A stretch of 64,000 nt of DNA from Gammaproteobacteria bacterium (GCA_028824555.1 JAPPDJ010000057.1:1-64000); one strand, 5' to 3'. Positions 42,903-51,357 are shown, numbered from the stretch's first letter. Program-made: numbers and translations. The notes: generated by a model not told the origin, from the sequence alone.

Positions 42903-44603
42903 TTAGTCGAAGCGAAGGCTTTCGACGATGCGTGCCGCAGAGGCTACTCCGGCAGAATTTTCGAGGGGATGCGCGGCTACGGTCGCGACTTGGCCACGGC
43001 GAACCGCGAACACGGCCTGGGTGGCAAGGCGGACGCCGGCGGGCAGGTAGAGCCAGCGGATCTCCGCTCGGAACGCCGGCGTGCCGTCAGCTAGCGTCAT
43101 GGCCTGATTCTTGGTCACCTCGAAGTCCGCGCCGATACCAGTGGCCTCTGCGCCGCTTGCCCAAGCCGCCGCCGTGTCCTCAAGCGGTACTTCGGATTCC
43201 GGCGTGACGCTGACGCGGAAGGTGAAGCCGTCGGGTGTCGAGGCGGAGAACACCTGATCTTCAGCGTCCGGCGCCACCGGCCGCGACCCCTCGGGGAAGG
43301 CGATTCTGAAGCCGGGATCGCCATCGTGGTTGTACTCAGCGAGCGCTTGCACGCGAGGTGCCACGTCCGCCTGCAGCGCAATGCGCGGATGCTCGTTTGG
43401 GGCAGTGAGAGCGTTCAGCACCTCAAACTCAAGCCGCACCTTATCCGCCGCCTGCGCCGGCCTCAAGATTAGTTGCGTGCGACTATGCGGGTCGATGTCC
43501 ACGAGGTTCGCCTGCCCGGTGAAAGACTGACTGGCGGTGGTCAAGTGCCGCAGCCGCATGGGCGACTCCGTGTGGTTGACCAGGGTCACCGAGACGACAT
43601 CGCGGCTCGGGTGCCAGTGAACGTCATCCAGCGTCAGCCCCGCCTGAAGCAGGGCTTGGAGTTGCGGCGGTTCGCCGATGAGCAGGTCCTTGAACCACAC
43701 CACCGTGCGGCCCTCGAACAGGGCGCTCCTCAACGCCTCGGGCGAGCGCTCGTCGGCCAACACCAGCGTTACCGGCCGGTGGCCGCCACCCGCGACGTTG
43801 TAGTCCCAGTCCACCAGATTGTGAACGTCGGAGGTGCCGATCAGGACGAGCCCATATTCCAAGGCGATCCGGTGCGACTCCTCGCTGTAGGTGCCGCCGT
43901 TGACGACCTCGATGCCATGCAACTGGTCGCTCGCGATGAGTTCTCGTTGGATGGCAGTGAGCTTGGTTCTGAGGTCCGGTGTGGCGGGAGAACTCCATGA
44001 GTGATTCCAGAACACGAAGGCACCCTGTCGGTTTGCCGCCGCCACGGCCTCTTCCACCGGGAAGGAGGCTACCTCGTCGCGGTTCGCCATGGGGAGGAGT
44101 TCGTTGGTATCGTCGACGAAGACCGCATTCATGTGCCCGGCCGGCGCACTGCGGGTGATCTCCGAGCCATTGATGACGATGAGATCCGTCGCGGCGGCCG
44201 CAAGCTGTGCCTCGTGGAAGGCGCTGTTGCGATCGGGATGCGGCAGGTGCATCCGGTGTGGTTGGTACTCGAGATGTTCGGTGACGGCGAGGGCATCGAG
44301 CCCGTCCCGCACCGCCTCGGCGACGCGGATGTAGGGCCAGACGTGGCCATCGGAAAAGACGCTGTGGGTGTGCAGATCGACCACCAAGGTGACGTGATCT
44401 GCGGTGTCCGGAAACTCAATTGCGCGGCCATCCTCGCGGATGTCGCCAGACACGCCGCCATGACCCCACGACGAAGCCGCAATCGCGACGAGGCCGGCAG
44501 CGAGAACGGGCCGCAGCGGGCCCGGCGGCACGCGGCGAAGGTACGCAAAAGGCAATGACCGACCGTACGCATTGTGAGCGGCGGGCAGATTGACGAGTTG
44601 CAT
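42903..44603 (-). CDS. Secreted PHP-domain phosphoesterase-like protein
   Basis: A 566-residue protein with a signal-like segment (RPVLAAGLVAIAASSWG), then a PHP domain. Metal ligands are visible in LVVDLHTHSVFSDGHVW, ALAVTEHLEY and IGTSDVHNL. Downstream is a region unlike DNA-polymerase or histidinol-phosphatase PHP proteins: an immunoglobulin-like stretch (VVSVTLVNHTESPMRLRHLT) and a C-terminal beta domain. Predicted extracytoplasmic phosphoesterase of unknown substrate. Two ATGs (44636, 44603) are possible, and neither has a good Shine-Dalgarno. Confidence 0.82.
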   Translation of the reverse strand: MQLVNLPAAHNAYGRSLPFAYLRRVPPGPLRPVLAAGLVAIAASSWGHGGVSGDIREDGRAIEFPDTADHVTLVVDLHTHSVFSDGHVWPYIRVAEAVRDGLDALAVTEHLEYQPHRMHLPHPDRNSAFHEAQLAAAATDLIVINGSEITRSAPAGHMNAVFVDDTNELLPMANRDEVASFPVEEAVAAANRQGAFVFWNHSWSSPATPDLRTKLTAIQRELIASDQLHGIEVVNGGTYSEESHRIALEYGLVLIGTSDVHNLVDWDYNVAGGGHRPVTLVLADERSPEALRSALFEGRTVVWFKDLLIGEPPQLQALLQAGLTLDDVHWHPSRDVVSVTLVNHTESPMRLRHLTTASQSFTGQANLVDIDPHSRTQLILRPAQAADKVRLEFEVLNALTAPNEHPRIALQADVAPRVQALAEYNHDGDPGFRIAFPEGSRPVAPDAEDQVFSASTPDGFTFRVSVTPESEVPLEDTAAAWASGAEATGIGADFEVTKNQAMTLADGTPAFRAEIRWLYLPAGVRLATQAVFAVRRGQVATVAAHPLENSAGVASAARIVESLRFD

Positions 44604-44636
44604 GGTCGTCACCGGCGGCGAAAGGGTGGGGACCAT

Positions 44637-44930
44637 ACGGGATTCCGCGGCCCAAGACGCAAGGCTCTTAAGCGAAAGACACCTTGTGTGTCGGCTTGCT
44701 CAAGGGTGCGCGCTTGTTGCGTCGTCTCGGCAAGCAGGAAATGTTCGTCTTGACGCGTATTGGTGGCACGCTTGGAGGGCGAGACGCCCCTGGTGGAAGG
44801 CGCCGTAGGGAGCGGCGACCGGAATCGGATGTTCCACCAAGGACGGCGCGGCCGGGCCGGCTAGCGACGCTCCCTCCGGCGAAGCCTTGATGGCTGGGCA
44901 AACTCGGAGCAGCGGCGTTATGCTGATCGC
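44637..44930. other. Intergenic region
   Basis: This lies between the divergent PHP and small membrane protein genes. It contains a CTTGGAGGGCGAGACGCCCC repeat related to those at 19540 and 30475, and CGCCGTAGGGAGCGGCGACC. No gene is recognisable. Confidence 0.4.
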
Positions 44931-45146
44931 ATGCGTCTCGTGCTTCAGTTCGTGCTTCCAGCGCTGGTGTTCGGCCTCGCGCTGGGTTGGGCGCTGCATA
45001 GCCGGCGAAAGTCGATGCCGGACGAGACGGAGAGCAAGGATCCCGCGGACGAGATCATGACGACACGAGCCTTCATCGGCGTGATGGTGGCCGGCGGGCT
45101 GCTCACACTGGGGGCGATGGTGGGGGTTGGGTACTTGCTGGAGTAA
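44931..45146 (+). CDS. Small two-helix membrane protein
   Basis: A 71-residue product with two hydrophobic segments (VLQFVLPALVFGLALGWAL and FIGVMVAGGLLTLGAMVGVG) joined by a charged loop (RRKSMPDETESKDPADE). The composition and lack of overlap with another gene support coding. I do not recognise a family. It is flanked by repeats on both sides. Confidence 0.55.
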   Translation: MRLVLQFVLPALVFGLALGWALHSRRKSMPDETESKDPADEIMTTRAFIGVMVAGGLLTLGAMVGVGYLLE

Positions 45147-45187
45147 GTCGGGCTTCGCCGACACGCTGGGAACTGGCACCGTCTCTG

Positions 45188-45265
45188 TGGGAAAGGCATC
45201 CTGCCTCGTGGCAGGTGGAAAAGCGCCTGTCGACGCTTAGGGAAGGCAGGATGCTTCCCTCCGAG
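45188..45265. repeat. Family C inverted repeat
   Basis: GGGAAAGGCATCCTGCC and GGAAGGCAGGATGCTTCC are imperfect inverted arms with a CCTCGTGGCAGG hairpin between. It is the same class as 25876-25994 and marks the left edge of the defence-island region. Confidence 0.6.
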
Positions 45266-45353
45266 GCCCTTCAAGCCTGTTGCTCGCGCGTCGGCGAACC
45301 GGCGTCCCCGGCGGGCTGGAAACTACGAACTGCGTTCTACGGGGCAGGCTCCT

Positions 45354-45925
45354 AGGTAGCCGCAGCCTCGGGCGGTGGGACGTAGTTCTCGATCGGGCCA
45401 CTCCACCAGTTGCAGGGGCGGCCGTCGGCGTAGGTCGTTGGGATCTGGGCCTTGAACCGGGCCATCCGCGCCTGCTTGTCGGTTTCGGGGCCGTGGATGG
45501 GTTGCATGCGGACTTCGATGGTTGTGCGCATGGGGGCGTCGTCCCCCGTGTTGGGGTCGGCTACTGCCGTGTGGAAGACGGTGCGCAGGTTCCTTGCGGG
45601 TGTCGTATTGCCGCAAGAGCAGCACTTCATCGGGGGTCATGTCCGGGAAGTAGTACCAGCGCTGGTGCGGGCCGTGGATCAAGCGCTGGTCCACCACCTT
45701 CATGTACTGGCGGATGTTGCCGGTGTTCTGGCCGTCGCCGAAGACGATGTCGGCGGGCTTCACGGACGGGCTGGCGCATACGGCGAGCGGCATCATGCGG
45801 ATGGTCTCGCCGTTGGCGCTGCGCCAGATGTTGATGCTCTCGAAGTGGCGCTCGTCCCCGATGAGCTTGGCGAAGCGGTCTTCCACAGCCGCGCTCATAT
45901 CGCTGTGAATGTCCAGGCGTAGGCA
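45354..45925 (-). pseudogene. 5'-truncated, frameshifted copy of the CmcJ-type oxidoreductase gene
   Basis: The copy matches the intact gene at 50043-51017 over its last roughly 190 codons (MSAAVEDRFAKLIGDERHFE, SINIWRSANGETIRMMPL, YYFPDMTPDEVLLLRQYDTR). It starts abruptly near 45925, where the N-terminal third is missing. An 8-bp deletion at about 45596-45600 removes CAAGGCTT relative to the intact copy. After it the product (LRTVFHTAVADPNTGDDAPM) continues in another frame. It is in direct orientation to the intact gene, with the CBASS locus between them. Confidence 0.9.
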
Positions 45926-45962
45926 CGTCCGCCTGCACGAGCGATCACGTCATCGACGGCGA

Positions 45963-46394
45963 CTAGCTCTCAAGCTGAGGATGTTCTCCGCCGCCCAGCC
46001 ATTCGCCCGTCGCATGCCAAATCTCGTAGAAGAACAGCCACTCCGCTGTCCAAAGGAGTACCGAGTCAACGACCCACATGCTGGCTGACCATTCTTGTCG
46101 GCCTGGAACCCATAAGCAGAGCTTCGCCCGTTTACGGTCGTACAGGTGCGGGACAATCCCATCCGATCGGTCGCGCAGCTTAGGTGACTCGACGTATACG
46201 TGCGGAACCATGTCGCCCGATCGTCTGACGTCAATGCGTACACGGTACTGGTCGCTCAGCGGCGTGGGTTTAAGGTATCCAATCCAGACCAGCCGATTGC
46301 CTTGGTGGAAATGAACCTTGGAGCCTGGTTGGGCCGTCCGGAGCCTCTTCGCCTGTTGCGCCAGCGTCGGGGTCTTCGAGCGTCGGCGTCGCAT
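45963..46394 (-). CDS. Stand-alone E2-like protein of a CBASS operon (Cap2-E2 type)
   Basis: A 143-residue protein. The block with C93 (RAKLCLWVPGRQEW), then WTAEWLFFYEIWHATGEW and GGGEHP, is the pattern of bacterial E2-like proteins found as the only ligase-like gene in short type II CBASS operons. C93 would be the catalytic Cys that conjugates the CD-NTase C-terminus to a target and primes it. Its ATG directly follows the CD-NTase stop (TAAATG). No E1 or JAB protease is present. The family call rests on memory of the motif. Confidence 0.75.
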   Translation of the reverse strand: MRRRRSKTPTLAQQAKRLRTAQPGSKVHFHQGNRLVWIGYLKPTPLSDQYRVRIDVRRSGDMVPHVYVESPKLRDRSDGIVPHLYDRKRAKLCLWVPGRQEWSASMWVVDSVLLWTAEWLFFYEIWHATGEWLGGGEHPQLES

Positions 46395-47510
46395 TTACCG
46401 GCCAAAAAACGTGTGGTTCGGGCTCCGCGCCGCACGAGGCGACGTGCTGGCCACCGCGCCGGTCGCTGCAGACACATTGAGGCCGGTGCTCCGCAGTCGC
46501 TGAATCGCTTCGCCATAGTCCTTAATCGCTCCCGTCGCGGCGCGTTCTCCGACCCACACACCAAGCGCCTTTTCCATGTCCGGGAGCCGTGCCGTGCGAA
46601 GGCGCTCCAGATCCTGCCGTGCCCTAGCTAGCCACTCATAGAAGCATCGCTCGCGACTCGGATGCGTCCCCCATTTGTCCGCGAAATTCTCATCAGGATT
46701 GACGGGATTCTCGACGAGCGCATCGCCAGTGCTGGATTGACCGATGTAGGAAGGCATCCGTTCGAGCACACTCGACAATGCGCTGAATGGGGACCGCGAA
46801 CCATCGTACGCGCGTGCCGCAAGCGTCGTGAGAATAATGGAGATCGGCGCGTCTGGGTTGCCCGCGAACATCAGATCCCGGTGCCGCTTGAGGAGCTGAA
46901 CGACGACTTGCAGCGCGAACTTTCGCCGCTTGTCGGGGGATGGCGGCGCCGGCTCCACTTCCGCACGCATCGCTTCCTTTAGAACGGTAGTGATCTGGGC
47001 TCGGTTAAGGAACCACTCAGTGTAACCTTTGGGATCCGTCTCCTTCCAGCACTGCAAGTCCCTGTCTGGGACTAGAAGCGCCGTCCCGTTGGTTCGTTGC
47101 GGGTCGGGGATACCAGGGATGATGTCCATGTGGAACTCGCCCGCGTACACCAGCCGCCAGCAGCGGTTCTTCTCACGCAGCATGCCGCAGTATGTCTGGT
47201 GGTCCTTCAGACGATCACCGATGATGCGTTTCACAACGGAGGGGTCTGCATCGGAACGAATCCGCATCTGACACATGCTGTCGAGATCAAACTCATCTCG
47301 GCCGACCGGTTTCGTGGCCGTGCCGATGGCGATGGACCCTTGCGCGAACACGACGGGTGAGAAGCGCTCCAGCGGCCCCGATTCCGCAAGGTACTCGCCA
47401 ACTGCTTCGTAGTGCCCAACCGCTCGCTCATACTGCGTCGGGGTGAGGTCCAGCGCATCCGCACCCGCTTCAATCAGGCGACTTAGGAGATTGTGGTCGG
47501 TGTCATCCAT
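46395..47510 (-). CDS. CD-NTase (cGAS/DncV-like nucleotidyltransferase)
   Basis: A 371-residue nucleotidyltransferase that should make a cyclic oligonucleotide signal after phage infection. The active site shows G58-S59 (VFAQGSIAIGT), D75-x-D77 (RDEFDLDSM) and a third acidic residue, D129 (GEFHMDIIPG). The ATG at 47510 follows AAGGATG and overlaps the capV end by 8 bp. An upstream in-frame ATG (47519) is possible. The C-terminus ends HTFFGR. Type II CD-NTases usually end in Gly, so the terminal Arg is notable. Product nucleotide not predictable. Confidence 0.92.
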   Translation of the reverse strand: MDDTDHNLLSRLIEAGADALDLTPTQYERAVGHYEAVGEYLAESGPLERFSPVVFAQGSIAIGTATKPVGRDEFDLDSMCQMRIRSDADPSVVKRIIGDRLKDHQTYCGMLREKNRCWRLVYAGEFHMDIIPGIPDPQRTNGTALLVPDRDLQCWKETDPKGYTEWFLNRAQITTVLKEAMRAEVEPAPPSPDKRRKFALQVVVQLLKRHRDLMFAGNPDAPISIILTTLAARAYDGSRSPFSALSSVLERMPSYIGQSSTGDALVENPVNPDENFADKWGTHPSRERCFYEWLARARQDLERLRTARLPDMEKALGVWVGERAATGAIKDYGEAIQRLRSTGLNVSAATGAVASTSPRAARSPNHTFFGR

Positions 47511-48492
47511 GTGAAACATCCTTGTTGTCTGTGTGGCAAGGAGAGAACCCCCCTGCCCGGTGGTCGAGAAAACCTTTGTCGCCCAGTTCGGAAACGGTCT
47601 TGCGGAAAGTGGCTTTGGCCATCCCGATGAGGTCTTGAGACAGCCGATCGATACGATAGTCGCCCGGTGCCACCACGGGATCGACTTCGACGAAGCGGTT
47701 CGTGCCGAGCAGTTGCTGCACGCCACCACTAGCGGCCTGTGACTGCCCGCGCATCATGACGCTGGCGAACAGTGCCACCGCATTGAGTCCAACGCCTCCG
47801 GGGTCGTCAGGATAGCCGCCTTTCGGGAGGACCTCGGTCGTCGCGCCGACCCGCAGCGCAGCGATCTGGTCCTGCCGTTGGTCGAGATAGCCGAGCGCTT
47901 CGGTAACGGCGATCTGCACGGGGTTGTTAGCCCAGACAGCGCCGTCGACCATCCGCAGCCCTTGGTCGAGCACCAATGGCGGCAAGAAGGTCGGAGCAGC
48001 GCTCGTTGCTCGCGCGACCACAGCCATCCGCTCCCGCCAATCGAGGCGCAAACGTGGATGGTGCGACGTCTTGAACAGGTGTATGCCGGACTCGGCATGG
48101 TACGCAGGCACGATGAGCCGCACAGAGCTGTCGCCGAGGCGGCGATCGCCGAAGTATTCGTCCAGAACCGCCTCCAACGGCTCCGGCCCGTAGCGGCTGC
48201 TCAGAGCCTGGCGTGCATAACCCGTCGCCTCAATCCGCTCTGCCGGAAAGATCGCCTGGCCATGTTTGGTGAAGAAGCTGACCAGGTCTTGAGCGCAATA
48301 GCCTGCACCGAGGCCGAGGGCAACGATGCCGCCCGCGCTGGTCCCCGCGATTAGGTCCATGGAATCGACCACAGGCCGCCCGGCGTGTGCCTCCCATTCG
48401 GCGAGGTATGCGGCCGTGAACAGGCTCTTCAAGCCACCGCCATCGAGGCTCAGGATCTGAAAGCGAGGCGGCGCCGCCGGTAACCTTTGCAT
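47503..48492 (-). CDS. capV: Patatin-like phospholipase effector (CapV type)
   Basis: A 329-residue patatin-like phospholipase. It shows the oxyanion Gly-rich loop LSLDGGGLKSLF, the nucleophile elbow AGTSAGG (S52) and the Asp dyad MVDGAVWANNP (D183). In CBASS such an enzyme is activated by the cyclic nucleotide made by the CD-NTase and degrades membrane phospholipids, killing the infected cell. It is the first gene of the capV-CD-NTase-E2 operon and is divergent from the HTH/metallopeptidase pair. The start MQRLPAAPP is chosen because the longer reading would run into the opposing gene. Confidence 0.92.
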   Translation of the reverse strand: MQRLPAAPPRFQILSLDGGGLKSLFTAAYLAEWEAHAGRPVVDSMDLIAGTSAGGIVALGLGAGYCAQDLVSFFTKHGQAIFPAERIEATGYARQALSSRYGPEPLEAVLDEYFGDRRLGDSSVRLIVPAYHAESGIHLFKTSHHPRLRLDWRERMAVVARATSAAPTFLPPLVLDQGLRMVDGAVWANNPVQIAVTEALGYLDQRQDQIAALRVGATTEVLPKGGYPDDPGGVGLNAVALFASVMMRGQSQAASGGVQQLLGTNRFVEVDPVVAPGDYRIDRLSQDLIGMAKATFRKTVSELGDKGFLDHRAGGFSPCHTDNKDVSHG

Positions 48493-48534
48493 TTGTCGCT
48501 CCCGCCAGCCATACTTGCCATCAGTTGGGAGAGA

Positions 48535-48560
48535 TTGACTTGTCGATTTCGCTAAGTCAA
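48535..48560. promoter_or_regulatory. Dyad between divergent capV and HTH genes, putative operator
   Basis: TTGACTT (48535-48541) and AAGTCAA (48554-48560) form a 7-bp dyad with a 12-bp spacer, midway between the two divergent starts. Each half also contains TTGACT, a good -35 hexamer, for its own strand. A second small dyad, GTCG-GAAA-CGAC, follows at 48564-48575. A repressor here could silence both transcripts. Inferred from symmetry and position. Confidence 0.5.
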
Positions 48561-48582
48561 GCTGTCGGAAACGACTTTTCGG

Positions 48583-48927
48583 ATGGGGGACATGTCGCAG
48601 CCGGACGCCGCGGAACCTTTCTCTAGGAGGCTTCGCGAGACCCGCAAGCAAATCGGGCTCGAACAGGCGCAGCTTTCTGCCATTTCGGGCATACCCGCTA
48701 CATCGCTATCGCATTTCGAGGCGGGCCGTCGAAAGCCTAGCCTCGTCAACCTACGCAACTTGGCGGATGCGCTCGGGGTGAGCGTCGACTTCCTCCTCGG
48801 GCGCACCGATAACCCCGTTGCACACGTTGACGCCGCCGCGTTTCGAGACGAGCACCTGTACTCCGCAAGAGACCGTGAGCTTCTTGAGGATTTCAAGGCC
48901 TTGTTGGCCAAAAGGGCGAAGGAGTAG
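48583..48927 (+). CDS. XRE-family HTH regulator (CapH-like)
   Basis: A 114-residue protein with an XRE helix-turn-helix (LRETRKQIGLEQAQLSAISG then IPATSLSHFEAGRRKP) and a helical tail (DRELLEDFKALLAKRAKE). It is followed 8 bp later by an ImmA/IrrE metallopeptidase gene. In studied CBASS loci, CapH represses the operon and is cleaved by CapP. This pair, divergent from the CBASS operon, fits that role. The ATG at 48592 is an alternative start. Confidence 0.85.
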   Translation: MGDMSQPDAAEPFSRRLRETRKQIGLEQAQLSAISGIPATSLSHFEAGRRKPSLVNLRNLADALGVSVDFLLGRTDNPVAHVDAAAFRDEHLYSARDRELLEDFKALLAKRAKE

Positions 48928-48934
48928 CCCGGCA

Positions 48935-49801
48935 TTGAGCACCCTTTCCCGCCGCAGGGCTGCGGCTGCGGCGGAAGAATTGCTCGGTAACCTGCGTGTG
49001 GACCGACTGCCGGTGGACGTCCTCAATATCGCCAAGCTGATCGACGTGCCCGTGTTGGAGAAACCGGACGTGAGTGCGGGTGTCTCCGGTGCGCTCGTTA
49101 AGGTTGGCAACAGCTTTGCGATTGCATACGCAACGCATATCGGCTCCCAAGGATTCCGGCGATTCAGCATTGGCCACGAGCTCGGCCATCTGCACATTCC
49201 TGGCCATGCTGCGGCGCTCCTACCCGCCGGCGAGGCCATGCACGAGTCGCGGGCTGGATATCGGTCGGACAACATCTACGAGCGTGAAGCCGACGAGTTC
49301 TCGGCCAATCTCCTAATGCCCAAGGGCCTCTTCGGAGCGGCGATGCGCCGTGCCGGTGATGGCCTTTCCGCTGTGTTGGAACTCGCCGACCTATGCGAAA
49401 CCTCTAGGCTCGCTACGGCGATCCGTTACGTGAAGCTGACCAGCGACGCAATGGCGGTTGTCGTGTCGGAGGGTCCGACGCTCCGTTACGCGTTCCTCTC
49501 GGATGAGCTGAAGGAGTTTCGTGACGTAGGCTGGCCGCGACGGAATTCGCCTCTGCCGGTCGTTCCTACCGCTGCGTTCAACCGCGATTCAGCAAACGTG
49601 CTCCAACGCCGGCAAGCCGCGTTCGAGACACCGATGAGCGATTGGTTCGGCGGTGCTCATTCGGTGCCCCTGACCGAGGAAATAGTGGGCTTGGGGCGAT
49701 ACGGTCGAACGCTCACCGTTCTATCGACTGCGTACTCGGCAGACGAGTATTTGGCCGAGCGGGAAATCGAGGATAGCTGGAAGCCGCGAATGGGCCGCTA
49801 G
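48935..49801 (+). CDS. ImmA/IrrE-family zinc metallopeptidase (CapP-like)
   Basis: A 288-residue protein with the zinc-protease motif H81-E-L-G-H85 in FSIGHELGHLHIPG and the third ligand region YEREADEFSANLLMP. A C-terminal GAF-like or IrrE-like sensor half follows. The TTG start at 48935 is chosen because AAGGAG precedes it and it lies just after the HTH stop. By family precedent it would cleave its partner HTH repressor upon DNA damage or phage infection and derepress capV. Confidence 0.87.
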   Translation: MSTLSRRRAAAAAEELLGNLRVDRLPVDVLNIAKLIDVPVLEKPDVSAGVSGALVKVGNSFAIAYATHIGSQGFRRFSIGHELGHLHIPGHAAALLPAGEAMHESRAGYRSDNIYEREADEFSANLLMPKGLFGAAMRRAGDGLSAVLELADLCETSRLATAIRYVKLTSDAMAVVVSEGPTLRYAFLSDELKEFRDVGWPRRNSPLPVVPTAAFNRDSANVLQRRQAAFETPMSDWFGGAHSVPLTEEIVGLGRYGRTLTVLSTAYSADEYLAEREIEDSWKPRMGR

Positions 49802-50042
49802 CGCCAAAGGCGCGGATGTGTGGCTCAGAGAGGTCAAGCTCGCGGGTGTTCCGTTGCGGAGACGGTGGACTAACGGCTACCCATGCTCGTCCTCATTCGC
49901 CAGTCGCAAGCACCAGCCTCGTTGGCGACACCGGAATCCCGCCCGCCGAGGACGCCGAGCCTTGACGCCTCTCACTGCACTATCCGGCGGGGCAGGTGGA
50001 GTTGACTCGGGCTTCGAGATGAGTCCGCGTCACAACCAGGTG

Positions 50043-51017
50043 TTAGGTTCGGTCGGCCACCTCAGGCGGTGGGACGTAATCCTCGATCGGGCCGCTCCAC
50101 CAATCGCAGGGGCGGCCGTCGGCGTAAATGGTGGGGATTTGGGCCTTGAACCGGGCCATCCGTGCCGGCTTGTCGGTTTCGGGGCCGTGGATGGGTTGCA
50201 TTCGGACTTCGATGGTCGTGCGCATGGGGGCGTCGTCCCCCGTGTTGGGGTCGCCTACTGCCGTGTGGAAGACGGTGCGCAGGTTCAAGGCTTCCTTGCG
50301 GGTGTCGTATTGGCGCAAGAGCAGCACTTCGTCTGGGGTCATGTCCGGGAAGTAGTACCAGCGCTGGTGCGGGCCGTGGATCAGGCGCTGGTCCACCACT
50401 TTCATGTACTGGCGGATGTTGCCGGTGTTCTGGCCGTCGCCGAAGACGATGTCGGCGGGCTTCACGGACGGACTGGCGCACACGGCGAGCGGCATCATGC
50501 GAATGGTCTCGCCGTTGGCGCTGCGCCAGATGTTGATGCTCTCGAAGTGGCGGTCGTCCGGGATGAGCCCCGCGAAGCGGTCTTCCACGGCCGCGCTCAT
50601 GTCGCTGTGGATGCCTTGGGCGTAGGCGCCGCCGCTGCCGTTAGGGGTCGGCTTGACGCCGCGAGGGCCTTTCTCGCCGCCGAAGCCGGTGCGGTACTCG
50701 TGGGCGCCGCCACGCACTTCGCCGGCGCCGGTAACGCAACGCAGAAGGTCGCGGCATTCGTCATAGAACGCACTCTGGACAGCCTCGGTGTCCATCAGAT
50801 CGACCCTCGTCGGTGCCCGCACCAGCTCGAAGCCGTGCGTGGCGAGGGTCGGGGCTGGGTTCAGCAGGCGCGCGTTGTGGACGGTGATGCGCTGCCGGGT
50901 TCCGAGCGTGGCGAGGTCGTCCGGCGTTGCCGCGGAGTAATGATTCGGCACGCGGAAGCCCCGATGGCGCGGATGGGCGAAGTTGGCAGTGGTTTCGATC
51001 GCCGTGGGCGTTCGCAT
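50043..51017 (-). CDS. CmcJ/NvfI-family oxidoreductase
   Basis: A 324-residue protein of the CmcJ/NvfI (AsaB-like) group. It shows HSDMSAAVEDR, ESINIWRSANGETIRMMPLA, RWYYFPDMTPDEVLLLRQYD and a C-terminal TTIEVRMQPIHGPE. Members are thought to be Fe(II)/2-oxoglutarate-related enzymes of secondary metabolism or small-molecule hydroxylation. The start follows GAGGAGACTGAGGCG. A decayed partial copy lies 4.1 kb to the left across the CBASS locus. A cytochrome c gene is 13 bp upstream on the same strand. Confidence 0.87.
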   Translation of the reverse strand: MRTPTAIETTANFAHPRHRGFRVPNHYSAATPDDLATLGTRQRITVHNARLLNPAPTLATHGFELVRAPTRVDLMDTEAVQSAFYDECRDLLRCVTGAGEVRGGAHEYRTGFGGEKGPRGVKPTPNGSGGAYAQGIHSDMSAAVEDRFAGLIPDDRHFESINIWRSANGETIRMMPLAVCASPSVKPADIVFGDGQNTGNIRQYMKVVDQRLIHGPHQRWYYFPDMTPDEVLLLRQYDTRKEALNLRTVFHTAVGDPNTGDDAPMRTTIEVRMQPIHGPETDKPARMARFKAQIPTIYADGRPCDWWSGPIEDYVPPPEVADRT

Positions 51018-51030
51018 CGCCTCAGTCTCC

Positions 51031-51357
51031 TCAAGGGCAGGGCGAGAGAGTGGCGTAGTAGGCGGCGATGTCTTCCACGTCCTGGTCGGTGAGGTTGACA
51101 ACGAAGGGCTGCATCGTGGGTTCGACGCGTTCGCCGTCGCGGAAGGCGCGGATTTGCTTGGCGAGATAGACGGGCTGTTGGCCGGCGAGGCTTGGCCAGA
51201 GGGGGTTGATGGAGATGCCGTTGGGGCCGTGGCAGGCGGCGCAGAGGGCGGCCTTGGCCTTGCCGGCTTCGGCGTTGCCGGTTTCCTGGGCGGCGGAGTG
51301 CGTGGCAAAGAGGCTCGCGGCCAGTGCTGCGGCAGCCAGATGGATCGTTGATTTCAA
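51031..51357 (-). CDS. Small periplasmic cytochrome c
   Basis: A 108-residue class I cytochrome c with a signal peptide (HLAAAALAASLFATHSAAQE), the heme motif C39-A-A-C-H43 and a C-terminal Met region (PTMQPFVVNL) for axial ligation. A TTG start after GGAAGCG is chosen, and the in-frame ATG at 51459 lies in repeat sequence. It precedes the CmcJ-type gene on the same strand. It may serve as an electron carrier for nearby NorBC or for the oxidoreductase. Confidence 0.88.
   Translation of the reverse strand: MKSTIHLAAAALAASLFATHSAAQETGNAEAGKAKAALCAACHGPNGISINPLWPSLAGQQPVYLAKQIRAFRDGERVEPTMQPFVVNLTDQDVEDIAAYYATLSPCP

Noticed and set aside
45280-45834. A plus-strand open frame across the CmcJ pseudogene
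   Set aside because: It lies antisense to the decayed copy and has low-complexity, Arg/Cys/Gly-rich translation.
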